Source of the DNA: Mactromeris polynyma
Lineage: Eukaryota > Mollusca > Bivalvia > Venerida > Mactridae
Direction of reading: 5' to 3'
Assembly: GCA_032209605.1 (NCBI GenBank)
Contig: JASFXZ010000053.1
Span: 744,001 to 808,000, forward strand
Length of the DNA: 64,000 nt
A program made the translations under genes and the position numbers. Below the pieces are notes generated by a model that saw only the letters and a program-made list of their open reading frames with translations, did not search any database and was not told the origin of the DNA. How positions within the stretch are numbered: position 1 is the stretch's first letter; each line of letters starts with the position of its first letter. Of this stretch, positions 12,194-22,072 are shown piece by piece.

Positions 12194-12497
12194 ATCTTGT
12201 TCACTGCTGTGCCATTGTAATATAGTTTATACTTCTACTAGATCTAGTCAATTATGTTATGCTCGGTTCTGTTTTGCGCAACGTTTTTTTGAGTTGTTGC
12301 AATACCGCTGTACAGTATGGGTTTGAATCGCACTATAGGTGCAAACTATTTACGTAATCTACTGTTAGATTAGTGCCAAGTATTTCTGTGCCAAGTAGTT
12401 TTTAGATGTTTGTGTACATTTAAAATATTATTGTATTTCAGTATTACCTTTCATTATATAATGCAAAAGGACTTATGTCCCCCAAGTGTGATGTTGA
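12194..12497 (+). repeat. 304-bp direct repeat, copy 1
   Basis: Matches 12675-12978 at an offset of 481 with essentially one mismatch (CGCACTATAGG versus CCCACTATAGG). The near identity marks a recent duplication or an assembly effect. Confidence 0.85.
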
Positions 12498-12674
12498 TCA
12501 GGGGTTGCATTAGGGATAAATTTTCGGAAGTCCTGACTTCCTGACTTTAGATTTAGGAAGTCCCAATAAGATTTTACGGAAGTCCTAGATGGTCAACGTC
12601 CATGTTGCTGCTCAAGTGTATTGGCATTGGGTAGATTTATTGTCCTTTAACAATCATTATAAATGCATTGACAT

Positions 12675-12978
12675 ATCTTGTTCACTGCTGTGCCATTGTA
12701 ATATAGTTTATACTTCTACTAGATCTAGTCAATTATGTTATGCTCGGTTCTGTTTTGCGCAACGTTTTTTTGAGTTGTTGCAATACCGCTGTACAGTATG
12801 GGTTTGAATCCCACTATAGGTGCAAACTATTTACGTAATCTACTGTTAGATTAGTGCCAAGTATTTCTGTGCCAAGTAGTTTTTAGATGTTTGTGTACAT
12901 TTAAAATATTATTGTATTTCAGTATTACCTTTCATTATATAATGCAAAAGGACTTATGTCCCCCAAGTGTGATGTTGA
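12675..12978 (+). repeat. 304-bp direct repeat, copy 2
   Basis: Second copy of 12194-12497, separated from it by 177 bp of unrelated sequence (12498-12674). Neither copy encodes a supported protein. Confidence 0.85.
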
Positions 12979-14010
12979 ACTTGATAGTACATATGTCCCT
13001 TCCATTGACAGCTCTTGTTGACAAGTTCCTAATAAGACTTTATGCCCCTTTGTCGAGCGGGGTGTCTGTTTGCAGGCTTTTGTTAAATTAGAGATTGTTA
13101 AAATGTTTGTAAGAATTGCAGTTTTTCTTTTGCTGTGGTAAACTTGTAATGCAGCTAAACATTAGAGAGATAGTATGTTTATACCCAAATGTTTGTTAGA
13201 TGTTTCTATGTGTTAAATTTGAGAAATTTTAAGAAATGGGAATTGCTCTCTGCCCGTCTGTCAACATTTAATTTAAAAAAATCCTCTGAAACTAGCTAAT
13301 TGTTTTGAAAATTTACAGCAATGATCCTTGCATGCATATTGTCCTCTTTTGATTTTAGCTCACATATTTACAGAACAAGGAGAGCTATATTGTACTCTCT
13401 CAAGCGTTGTTGTCACACTTTTGTGCAAGTTACTTTATAAGGCCATATTTCACTTAGTAGCAAAGAAACTTACGACACTTGTTAAGCATTATTAATAAAT
13501 GGTACTGGTCAAGTACATGACTGGAGTTATTTCCCTTAATTTTCTTGTATAAAGTTTTGCATGCATCTAATATTCAGACCATATCTCATCTCCTATCAAT
13601 GGTGTTGCATTGAAACTTACAACACTATAGTTTAGCGTCATTCATTAGTCAGAGTAATTTACTTGGAATTATGCCCCTTTTTAACTTATAAATATAATTT
13701 TTCAACTCCAATGCACGATGATAACTCCAATGCACGATGATGTAACAGTAGACACATTTTATTTTCATGAATTATGCTCCTTTATGCCTTTGATGAGCGT
13801 GGCATCCATCTTGTGGTGCTTTTGTTCGTATATGTGATCCTATAGAACTAACAAAAATATCTCAGAAATCAATGACACAAATTGGAAATTAATTTACCAC
13901 AAAATATTATTGAAAACATAACTAGCTGCCAGTGAAGGTGGGGCTGTATGGCTAGCTGTACATTGAAATTAAGTATTTGTATTATGTTCCTCTTGATCTG
14001 TTTATTGTTA
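12979..14010. other. CACTA interior, no gene seen
   Basis: AT-rich DNA. A 19-bp direct repeat (AACTCCAATGCACGATGAT) lies near 13705-13745. The stretch near 13360-13430 resembles dispersed mollusc repeat DNA, but no boundaries are visible. Confidence 0.4.
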
Positions 14011-14624
14011 TACCCCCACAAAACAAAGTTTTTGGGGGTATATAGGAGTGAGCTGGTCGGTCGGATTCATGGTTTCCGGAAGATAACTCAAGAAGCCCTT
14101 CACTAATTTTTAATAATTTTTGGTATACTGCTGTAACATCGAAAGATACGGGTCAAGTTCGAATCTGAGTTGGGTGGGGTCAAGGTCACTGTTACTAAAA
14201 ATAGAAAAATGGTTTCTGGCTGATAACTCAAGAAACCCTTCACCGATTCTAATTATTTTTGCTATACAGGTGCAACATCGAAAGATACATGTGAGTGCAA
14301 TGACCAAGAACTAAAACTCTTCTTTTCCTATTATTTGAATTATCTCCCTTTGTGGTTGCTCAGTACTTCAAAGCAGAGTGCAGTGATAAAGAATTGTATC
14401 TTGATTATTTTTACACACGCAAATTTTGTGTGGATTAGCAGTTGTATGGATTTGTGCAGTTCTGTACAGTTTTGCCTTTTGAATTACTATCAACAGTTAC
14501 GTCGTCCACACTTATGCATACTTAGTTCTTGGTGGGACTAAGTCACCATACTTACGTGATTTGAAATCACAGATTTCATTTCATGAAAATATCCATTCCA
14601 GTGTCAAGCATGCATGTGGGGGTA
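14011..14624. mobile_element. Non-autonomous PIF/Harbinger-like element (TACCCCCACA ends, TTA duplication)
   Basis: Ten-base inverted ends, TACCCCCACA at 14011 and its complement ending at 14624, are flanked by TTA on both sides (14008-14010 and 14625-14627). A 3-bp TTA duplication is typical of PIF/Harbinger elements. The left end also forms a hairpin (CCCCCACAAAAC...GTTTTTGGGGG). The interior contains a direct repeat around ATAACTCAAGAA (near 14092 and 14222) and has no transposase. It is nested in the CACTA element. Confidence 0.7.
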
Positions 14625-14837
14625 TTAATCTTTTTTATCGATAGTTCTAGTTTTAATTTTGAGATTATATGTGTATGGCGAATGAAATTCTCATTTTCTA
14701 TTGCTGTTATGCAGCTGAACTTATGTATTGAGTATGTTTCTTAATTGTTACATGTTTCTTTGTTTAATTTAATTACAATTAAAATGGAATTGTAATCTTG
14801 CCCTTGAGTTGTTTTAGCACACCAAAACAGAAGTTGT

Positions 14838-14910
14838 TTTTAGCTCACCTGAGTTTGTGCTCTTGGTGAGCTAAGTTGTTATCACTCATGTCCGGCATCT
14901 ATATATTGAG
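14838..14910 (+). repeat. Dispersed mollusc repeat beginning TTTTAGCTCACC
   Basis: TTTTAGCTCACCTGAG, then GGTGAGCTAA as an inverted partner, then a GTCCG-containing tail. I recognise this hairpin-headed motif as a repeat type frequent in bivalve and gastropod genomes; this is recollection and needs a repeat-library search. Confidence 0.4.
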
Positions 14911-14984
14911 AACATTTTTTTTCAAACAGATGCCTGTAAATCCTTCTCAATATTTGGTTTCAAATTCAGGTTTAAATTTTTCAT

Positions 14985-15450
14985 GGCCCGTACTATGTTA
15001 AACCATTAAATATTTACAAGCTCATTAAATCACATTTAATGGAGCCATTAACAAACCCTTAATAAAAAAATGGCCATGAAAAAGTCATTAAATTTTTTAA
15101 TGGGGCTCTTAATTTTTACTATTTAAGGGGATATTAATGGGTTATTTTTCATGGCATTTTAATGCCCCATTATAATCATGCCCATTAATAACGTTTCATG
15201 GGGTTTTCAGGGGCAATGAAATTATTTTAATGGTTCATTTTTCCCTGGTTTTCATGGTCATTAAAATGATTTTAACAGCTTATATTTTAACAGGATATTA
15301 ATGACCTTGTTTCATGGCTTTTTAACATATGCCATTAAAAAGTCACCTTGAAATTGCCATTAAATAGTAAAAATTAAGAGGGTGATTTTAATGGTGTGCT
15401 GTTAAAACTCCATTAAAACTGCTTTAAAAAATTAAGGGTTATTTCATGGC
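14985..15450. repeat. Right subterminal repeat region of the CACTA element
   Basis: Shows the same motif vocabulary as the left end (TTAATGG, CCATTAA, CATGG, TTTTAATG), repeated many times in both orientations across about 450 bp and ending at the right terminal repeat. The same composition appears nowhere else in the window, which ties the two ends together independently of the terminal repeats. Confidence 0.7.
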
Positions 15451-15479
15451 ATGTTTAATGGCACTTGCGTGCAGTAGTG
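15451..15479 (-). repeat. Right terminal inverted repeat of the CACTA element
   Basis: Reverse complement of the left end, with CAGTAGTG as the last eight bases on the plus strand. It is followed by CAT (15480-15482), the right target duplication. Confidence 0.9.
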
Positions 15480-15482
15480 CAT

Positions 15483-17900
15483 GTCTGCTAGGTTTAATTC
15501 CGAAATGGTTCAAATGTAACTCAAAAGTAAAGTACATTTTTTTTATTTAGTATGTGCCACTATAAGTTTTCCAAGGACACTATTATAATTAAGCCTTCCC
15601 AAGTTAAAAACAATAAAATCCAATCATGTACCTCTTTCATCCCATGGGCAGTTAGCAGGGAAAGGTTTGCAGGGGTAGTAACTTGGGAAAATATCACAAG
15701 ATGCAACAAAAAATATTTTATATTTTGTGCTTTTTGAAGTAACTGCTTCTTTAACATAAATATAAGAATAATGCAATAAAAATACTATTACCCCAGTTAC
15801 AAATTACCTTTATGTCCATAGAAATAACTTAATTATGGGTTTTCTATGTTGGAAATGTAGTATGAATATGACTCTGGTCCAATATTATGCCTCGTAAATG
15901 AGAACATATTGTCCTGTAGATTAGACCCTCGTTTCAGTGTTGAGAATGTCAAGTTAAACTTATTAAAACATCATTATGATAAAGAAAAATGCATATGCAA
16001 ATGTATGTAAGTAAGTTCAAATGTCAAAAGCATATAAATTATTAGAGTGACTTAATGTCAACTGTTAACTATATTTCAAAGTTGAACATTCTTACAGCCA
16101 GTAATGGCGCATTTAGCCGTATATTTCAGTTAGTTTGAGGGCAGTCAAGCAACGACTTAAAATCATCAGTTTAAATATATTCCATTTGAGATTTTAAATA
16201 ATTTTATGTAATTATGATGTTTTTTAAGTATATCCGACAATAAACTTCCTTGTCCCGTAAATTATAATGAGCTCTCCGATATTTTTTAAGTTTCATAAAA
16301 TGTATTAGATTTTCTAGGATGGGAATTATTTGCCAATTTATCTGTGTTGCTACGGAAAGACCCACCTCTCGAAGAACAATTCCTAATTCGATCAAAATTT
16401 GATAAACCTTTGGTAGTCTCTTGAATCTGAATTAACTTATTTTCCACGTTAATTTACATGCATGAATTCATCTATGGTATCAATGTTTAATATTTGTCCA
16501 ATATAACAGATGCCTTGTACAGCCCCTATAAAGAGAGGCACTTTTATTTTGCTTATACCAGATTCATTTCTTTTTATTTATTCTATTTGTTACGTTTCTT
16601 CATTTCTTTCATTCAATAAGGAAACGCTATCGCCTTTTCTTGATTCTACTTCCTTCAAAGTTACTCGTCCCTTCTGGACTTCTTGTCTTACCGTCTTCTC
16701 ATAACAGAGACGACACACGCATGTTGGTTCTTTATGTACCAAAATGTTATCTTTGTCTTTCAATCTGGTTCATCGTACGTTTAACCAAAGAGCAAAAACG
16801 CGGAAATTATTCCTTAATTACGAGACAAATGATTTTTAATCTACGGAACACTCAGATGAACGAAAGTGCAGTCATATAAATACTTACTGATAAGTTTGTT
16901 TTGCTATTGTTTACTTTAACGTTCAAATGTTAACATGAATAAAACAATGTCATCGTTTTCCATTGTAATTAAGACAACACACAATATTTGCAATTATATT
17001 GAGACACATGGAAAATTAATAAATACCCATTCAAATGAACTTTCACTAGCTTATTGTTTCTAATCTACAAGCCACACATTTGACAGGGAAACACCAAGAT
17101 ATATACCAATTTCTATGATGTATTTTAATTGAAAAATTATCAGCAATAAATTAACAGGCAAATTCAAGCATAGGATCCAATGTCACTCATTGTCTTGCTT
17201 CCATAATGCACGTATACATACTAACCTAGTTTGAGCAATTTTGCAAACCACAACTTTTAGAAATTATGACGGTTTGTGTAGAAATTTGACTCTGCATTGT
17301 GCCATAAACATCCAAAGGGGACTCAATAAGCACAGGGGTGCTAATTAACCAATAGAATGATGAGTCTAGACAAGGTTTCGTGTCCCGTAAATTAAGCCTC
17401 GTAGATTAGAAAATCAAGCATAAAAAGTAAATAAAAAGCATCGAAGTGATACTTCTGCGAACTGGAACATTCCAAATTAGCTGTAAGAATATACTACTAT
17501 ATCAGATCTACAAACTGCGACCAATATTATTTCTCTATGTAGCACCATTAAATTTTCATTCCTAATAAGGTAAAGGACTCATAGATTAGAAAGCTAAATA
17601 TCCCTTTCCAATTCTTAGCGCTTAAATGTTTGACATTTTTCTAAAAGCATAATGTTATGTCAAAGTATTTTTGTATATGGATACTTGGTATATAATGAAC
17701 ACACAAGAGGTAAAATCACTCGCATTGTCTAATATTTGTATAGTTCTAAGTGTATTTAATGTTTGGACTCGTAGATTAGTACAAGTTTGGCAACAGTACA
17801 TAAATCAGTGATATAAGCCAAAGCCATGAAGTTCACACATTTAGCATATGCAACTATTTTAGATTGTATGGGCTTTATAAGATAACCGCGACGTCACAAC
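15483..17900. other. Intergenic or intronic DNA with a dispersed TAGATTAG motif cluster
   Basis: No supported gene. A motif close to CCTCGTAGATTAGA recurs, in variants, near 15889, 15914, 16252, 17383, 17397, 17577 and 17766 and inverted near 16840 and 17057. This is the first DNA to the right of the CACTA insertion. Confidence 0.45.
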
Positions 17901-17937
17901 GGTCAGCAACTTCAATTGGTAATTTTTTGTAAGACTG

Positions 17938-18100
17938 AGTCTATAGGTCTTAACGATGCTAAAAATGATAAACTTCACTATAGGTCTTAACGCTGCTAAA
18001 CATCATAAACTCTGCTATAGGTCTTAACCATGCTATACATCATAAACTCAGATATAGGTCTTAATGTTGCTTTTAGTGCAAAACCATTAACATGATATTT
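17938..18100 (+). repeat. 37-bp minisatellite, left part
   Basis: About four units with the core TATAGGTCTTAAC, a variable pair of bases, then TGCTAAACATCATAAACTC. The same unit resumes at 19183, on the other side of the 69-bp array. Confidence 0.8.
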
Positions 18101-18150
18101 ACCAAATTGTCTCATGTTGATATAGATAAAATTTGAGGTATAATAAATAA

Positions 18151-19182
18151 CAGTTTAACCTGTCTCAACAGTTACCTCTTATATTCAGTCACCTGCCAAC
18201 AGAGGCATTTCTGATCGGTCAGTTTAACCTGTCTCAACAGTTACCTCTTATATTCAGTCACCTGCCAACAGAGGCATTTCTGATCGGTCAGTTTAACCTG
18301 TCTCAACAGTTGCCTCTTATATTCAGTCACCTGCCATCAGAGGCATTTCTGATAGGTCAGTTTAACCTGTCTCAACAGTTACCTCTTATATTCAGTCACC
18401 TGCCAACAGAGGCATTTCTGATAGGTCAGTTTAACCTGTCTCAACAGTTACCTCTTATATTCAGTCACCTGCCAACAGAGGCATTTCTGATAGGTCAGTT
18501 TAACCTGTCTCAACAGTTGCCTCTTATATTCAGTCACCTGCCAACAGAGGCATTTCTGATAGGTCAGTTTAACCTGTCTCAACAGTTACCTCTTATATTC
18601 AGTCACCTGCCAACAGAGGCATTTCTGATAGGTCAGTTTAACCTGTCTCAACAACCACCTCTTATATTCAGTCTCCTGCCAACAGAGGCATTTCTGATAG
18701 GTCAGTTTAACCTGTCTCAACAGTTACCTCTTATATTCAGTCACCTGCCAACAGAGGCATTTCTGATAGGTCAGTTTAACCTGTCTCAACAGTTACCTCT
18801 TATATTCAGTCACCTGCCAACAGAGGCATTTCTGATAGGTCAGTTTAACCTGTCTCAACAACCACCTCTTATATTCAGTCACCTGCCAACAGAGGCATTT
18901 CTGATAGGTCAGTTTAACCTGTCTCAACAACCACCTCTTATATTCAGTCACCTGCCAACAGAGGCATTTCTGATCAGTCAGTTTAACCTGTCTCAACAGT
19001 TACCTCTTATATTCAGTCACCTGCCAACAGAGGCATTTCTGATAGGTCAGTTTAACCTGTCTCAACAACCACCTCTTATATTCAGTCACCTGCCAACAGA
19101 GGCTTTTCTGATCGGTCAGTTTAACCTGTCTCAAAGGTCACCTCTTAAATTCAGTCACCTGCCAACAGAGGCATTTCTGCTA
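18151..19182 (+). repeat. 69-bp minisatellite, about 15 units
   Basis: The unit begins CAGTTTAACCTGTCTCAACA and ends GAGGCATTTCTGATAGGT. Because 69 is 23 codons and the unit lacks a stop in one frame, an open frame of 295 codons (18310-19197) runs through it, repeating LPLIFSHLPTEAF and LIGQFNLSQQ. The frame has no start context or flanking exon, so I treat it as a by-product of the array. Sub-variants (ACAACCACC for ACAGTTACC) are shared among neighbouring units, showing unequal exchange or slippage. Confidence 0.9.
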
Positions 19183-19700
19183 TACACTCTGCTGTAGGTC
19201 TTAACTGTGCTAAACATCATGCACTCTGCTATAGGTCTTAACTGTGCGAAACATCATACACTCTGCTATAGGTCTTAACTGTGCTAAACATCATACTCTC
19301 TGCTATAGGTCTTAATGCTGCTAAACATCATACACTCTGCTATAGGTCTTAATGCTGCTAAACATCATGCACTCTGCTATAGGTCTTAACTGTGCGAAAC
19401 ATCATACACTCTGCTATAGGTCTTAATGCTGCTAAACATCATACACTCTGCTATAGGTCTTAATGCTGCTAAACATCATACACTCTGTTATAGGTCTTAA
19501 CTGTGCTAAACATCATACACTCTGCTATAGGTCTTAACTGTGCTAAACATCATACACTCTGCTATAGGTCTTAACTGTACTAAACATCATACACTCTGCT
19601 ATAGGTCTAACCATCTTGAACATCATAAACTCTGTTATAGGTCTATAAATGCCACTAAACATCATAAAAGCTGCTATAGGTTTTAACTGGGCTAAATATC
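19183..19700 (+). repeat. 37-bp minisatellite, right part
   Basis: About 13-14 units of CTCTGCTATAGGTCTTAA, then CTGTGCTAAACATCATACA, with TGCTGC/TGTGCT sub-variants. It is the same family as 17938-18100. Confidence 0.85.
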
Positions 19701-20012
19701 ACCGCTACGTTAGTGCAGGGTTTGATCACAACCTTCACAATCCCTGTATTTGATATGAGTACTGGTTTGTTACCCAGGAAACGATCATCAAGAGTGAATA
19801 GTTTGATAATTGTAAGGACTTGTTTCACTACTGATGTAAAATAAATAAGTTTAAAGTAAACTTAAGCTGGGAAGTCGCCATATGAACATACATGTGCCTG
19901 TGTCCTTGCAACTTAAAACCCTAACAATAACACCAAATTCATGCAAAACGGCTTGTTATGGTATAAAGCCGGTGGAGGCTAAGCATCGTGTAACATGTCT
20001 TTAACTCTCAGA

Positions 20013-20268
20013 CCAGGGACCTTTTTCACAAACAATTTAAGACTGAACTTTAGACTTAGTCTTTAAAATATTAAATCTTCTTTTTGCTCCTATGTTGATA
20101 TAGCATTATATGTTTTTTAAAACTTGTAGAGTTGATAACAACAATTATTCCAACAAAATTCAATTTATTTAGATTCACTGAAAAGGAAAGCCTGGTTAAT
20201 TTAAGTTTTGCAATTTAAAGTCTAAGTCTGAGTTTCAGTCTTCACTTGTTTGTGAATAATGCCCCAGG
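20013..20268. mobile_element. MITE with about 55-bp inverted ends, family A
   Basis: The left end (CAGGGACCTTTTTCACAAAC, then AAGACTGAACTTTAGACTTA) is the inverse of the right end (TAAGTCTGAGTTTCAGTCTT, then GTTTGTGAATAATGCCCCAG). A second copy lies at about 54440-54797. There is no coding capacity. Confidence 0.75.
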
Positions 20269-20828
20269 TTGAGTGAATTAAATTAAAACACTGAGTCAGT
20301 GTCATTTTCTTATTTTATTTTCATGAGCAGTCAATTATGATAATAAAGTTTTAATTAATAATTTTACATGTAAATGTTGCAATAAATAATGATACATGTT
20401 GCAAAAATTACTAATTTTAGCGCAATATAAGTCCAACTCCAGTTAGACCAGTATTGTGCTAAAGGATAATAGCGTTCTGTGATAGACAGATACATTTCTT
20501 ATCAATAAAAGGGGTTAAAATAGGGTCTATTACCCCAAATATGCATTATGTCTATAATTATTCTGTTTATGCACTTATTCATGTCTAGAGTAAAAAAACA
20601 TTAACAAACGAATGACAATTCATGGCTTAAATCTGAAAGAGTTCTAAGCAGGAATTTTAGCAGAAAACTTACAAAGCTAAATTGATGCAATTATCATTAT
20701 TTTCAATATTTTAATTTTCATCCTTAAGTTTTACATTATATTTTCTATTCTGGTAAATAAATGCTTGCAATATAGAATAGTTTAATTATTTAAACCCAGA
20801 TACAATAAAACCACAACATCTTGGTTTA

Positions 20829-20992
20829 CAGTAAAACCTCAATAATAAGACCGCTCTTGTGACCCTTGAAAACTGGTCTTCTTATTAAGGTGGTCTTCAT
20901 ATTGAGGTTGAATAAAGAGCAAAACCATGAAAATGGACTTGAAAAATGTGTTCTAAATTTTGAGGTGGTTTAATTTAAGTGAGGTTTTACTG
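20829..20992. mobile_element. pogo/Tigger-like MITE, copy 1 (CAGTAAAACCTC ends, TA duplication)
   Basis: 164 bp with ends CAGTAAAACCTCA and TGAGGTTTTACTG, flanked by TA on both sides. The interior has paired segments about a GAGCAAAAC core. CAGT ends with a TA target fit Tc1/mariner-pogo relatives. Two further copies are at 24961 and 50186. Confidence 0.8.
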
Positions 20993-21224
20993 TATATGAT
21001 TTAAGAAATCATACTTTAATGATATGAAATATATATAAATATTCCAAAAAATTTACAAATACATTTCTCCAAAAACTAATGATGTAAGACAAAATTGGCA
21101 TTCAGGCCAGAATAAGGTTTTGCAATAGTTTTTATAGACTTCTTTTAAAGATGTCAATCAAAATTTGAAAAAAAAATGAAACTATGAAAACAAGAAATAT
21201 CTTTAAAAGGTGAACGGGGCAAAC

Positions 21225-21345
21225 TGAAATAAACAGAGATGTTGTAGTTTTATAGGTTAATGTTTGGAGTTATTGCACAAACACTTGTTCATAGAATCAA
21301 TAAATAAAGACAACGAAATATTAAAATTCTGCTTTCGTTCAGTTT
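21225..21345 (+). repeat. Dispersed repeat B, copy 1
   Basis: Shares with 44250-44370 the segments AGATGTTGTAGTTTTAT and CATAGAATCAATAAATAAAG, ending CTGCTTTCGTTCA. The shared end next to an AATAAA-rich stretch would suit the 3' end of a retroposon; the family is not identified. Confidence 0.65.
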
Positions 21346-21595
21346 GTTTCATGCTCAATAAAATTTAATAATGTGCATAATGTACACAAAACACAGGACT
21401 ATTGTGCCTTTGTCCAATGACATTTCAGAGATTTCCATAAAATCACTACTTATGTAATTATTAAAATAAAGTCTTCATTGATATACTTGCGCGTTTTATC
21501 TCATGTCTAAATTAAAGATAAGTTACGTAAGACCTCACAATTCTTTGCTCCCCTACATGTTGGCCCTTGCGCCTTCTCAGTCCCAAATATTGTTT

Positions 21596-21910
21596 TGTAC
21601 TCTACCAAGATCGTTCAAATCAATTCCCTTGGGTCAATATTGGCCCCGCCTCAGGAGTCGCAGCTATGTTTTACATAGACTTAGATAGGAAATGTCTTTG
21701 AAAATCCTTTTACCCAGAACCAGAAGACCCAGGGATTTGATATGTAGCATTGTCTAGTGGTCCCCTACCAAGATTGTTCAAGTTATGTCCCTTGGGGCAA
21801 TATTGGCCCACCCCAGGTGTCACAAATTTTACATAGACTTTAAGATAGGGAACCAGAAGACCCAGAGTTTTGATATTTGGTATGTAGCATTATCTTGTAG
21901 TCCCCTACCA
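21596..21910 (+). repeat. Dispersed repeat with two internal direct copies
   Basis: A block containing CTACCAAGAT, TGTTCAA, CAATATTGGCCC, CAGG and TTTTACATAGACTT occurs at about 21600-21690 and again at about 21765-21850, each followed by AACCAGAAGACCCAG. It resembles bivalve dispersed repeats rather than exons. Confidence 0.55.
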
Positions 21911-22072
21911 AGATTATCGATTATGAAATTTGTCTGATTATCCATCACTGATGTCTACTGTAATTGAACAAATTTTGTTGGAGAGGTCTGCATGCCAAAA
22001 TTGAGCTGGAAGGATATTTTTAGTTTATTATTTACTGAAGATTGTGTAACAAATTTACTCCTTTAATTTCAG

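Larger units (their letters stand above)
185..15479. mobile_element. Complete CACTA/EnSpm DNA transposon with two divergent genes
   Basis: The two ends are inverted copies of each other. Positions 185-213 match the reverse complement of 15451-15479 at 24 of 29 bases, both beginning CACTACTG and both ending CATTAAACAT. The element is flanked on both sides by CAT (182-184 and 15480-15482), the 3-bp target duplication expected of CACTA/EnSpm elements. Inside both ends lie regions full of short direct and inverted motifs (TTAATGG, CCATTAA, CATGG), as in the subterminal repeats of plant En/Spm. The element holds a TNP2-type transposase (minus) and an accessory gene (plus), transcribed away from a shared central region. 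The apparent length is 15,295 bp. Removing the gap and the identical flank copy leaves about 13.3 kb. Several smaller elements have inserted into it. Confidence 0.9.

Noticed and set aside
18310..19197. 295-codon open frame as a repetitive protein gene
   Set aside because: It consists almost wholly of the 69-bp minisatellite (23 codons per unit), starts inside a unit and has no signal, domain or splice context. The open frame follows from unit length divisible by three.
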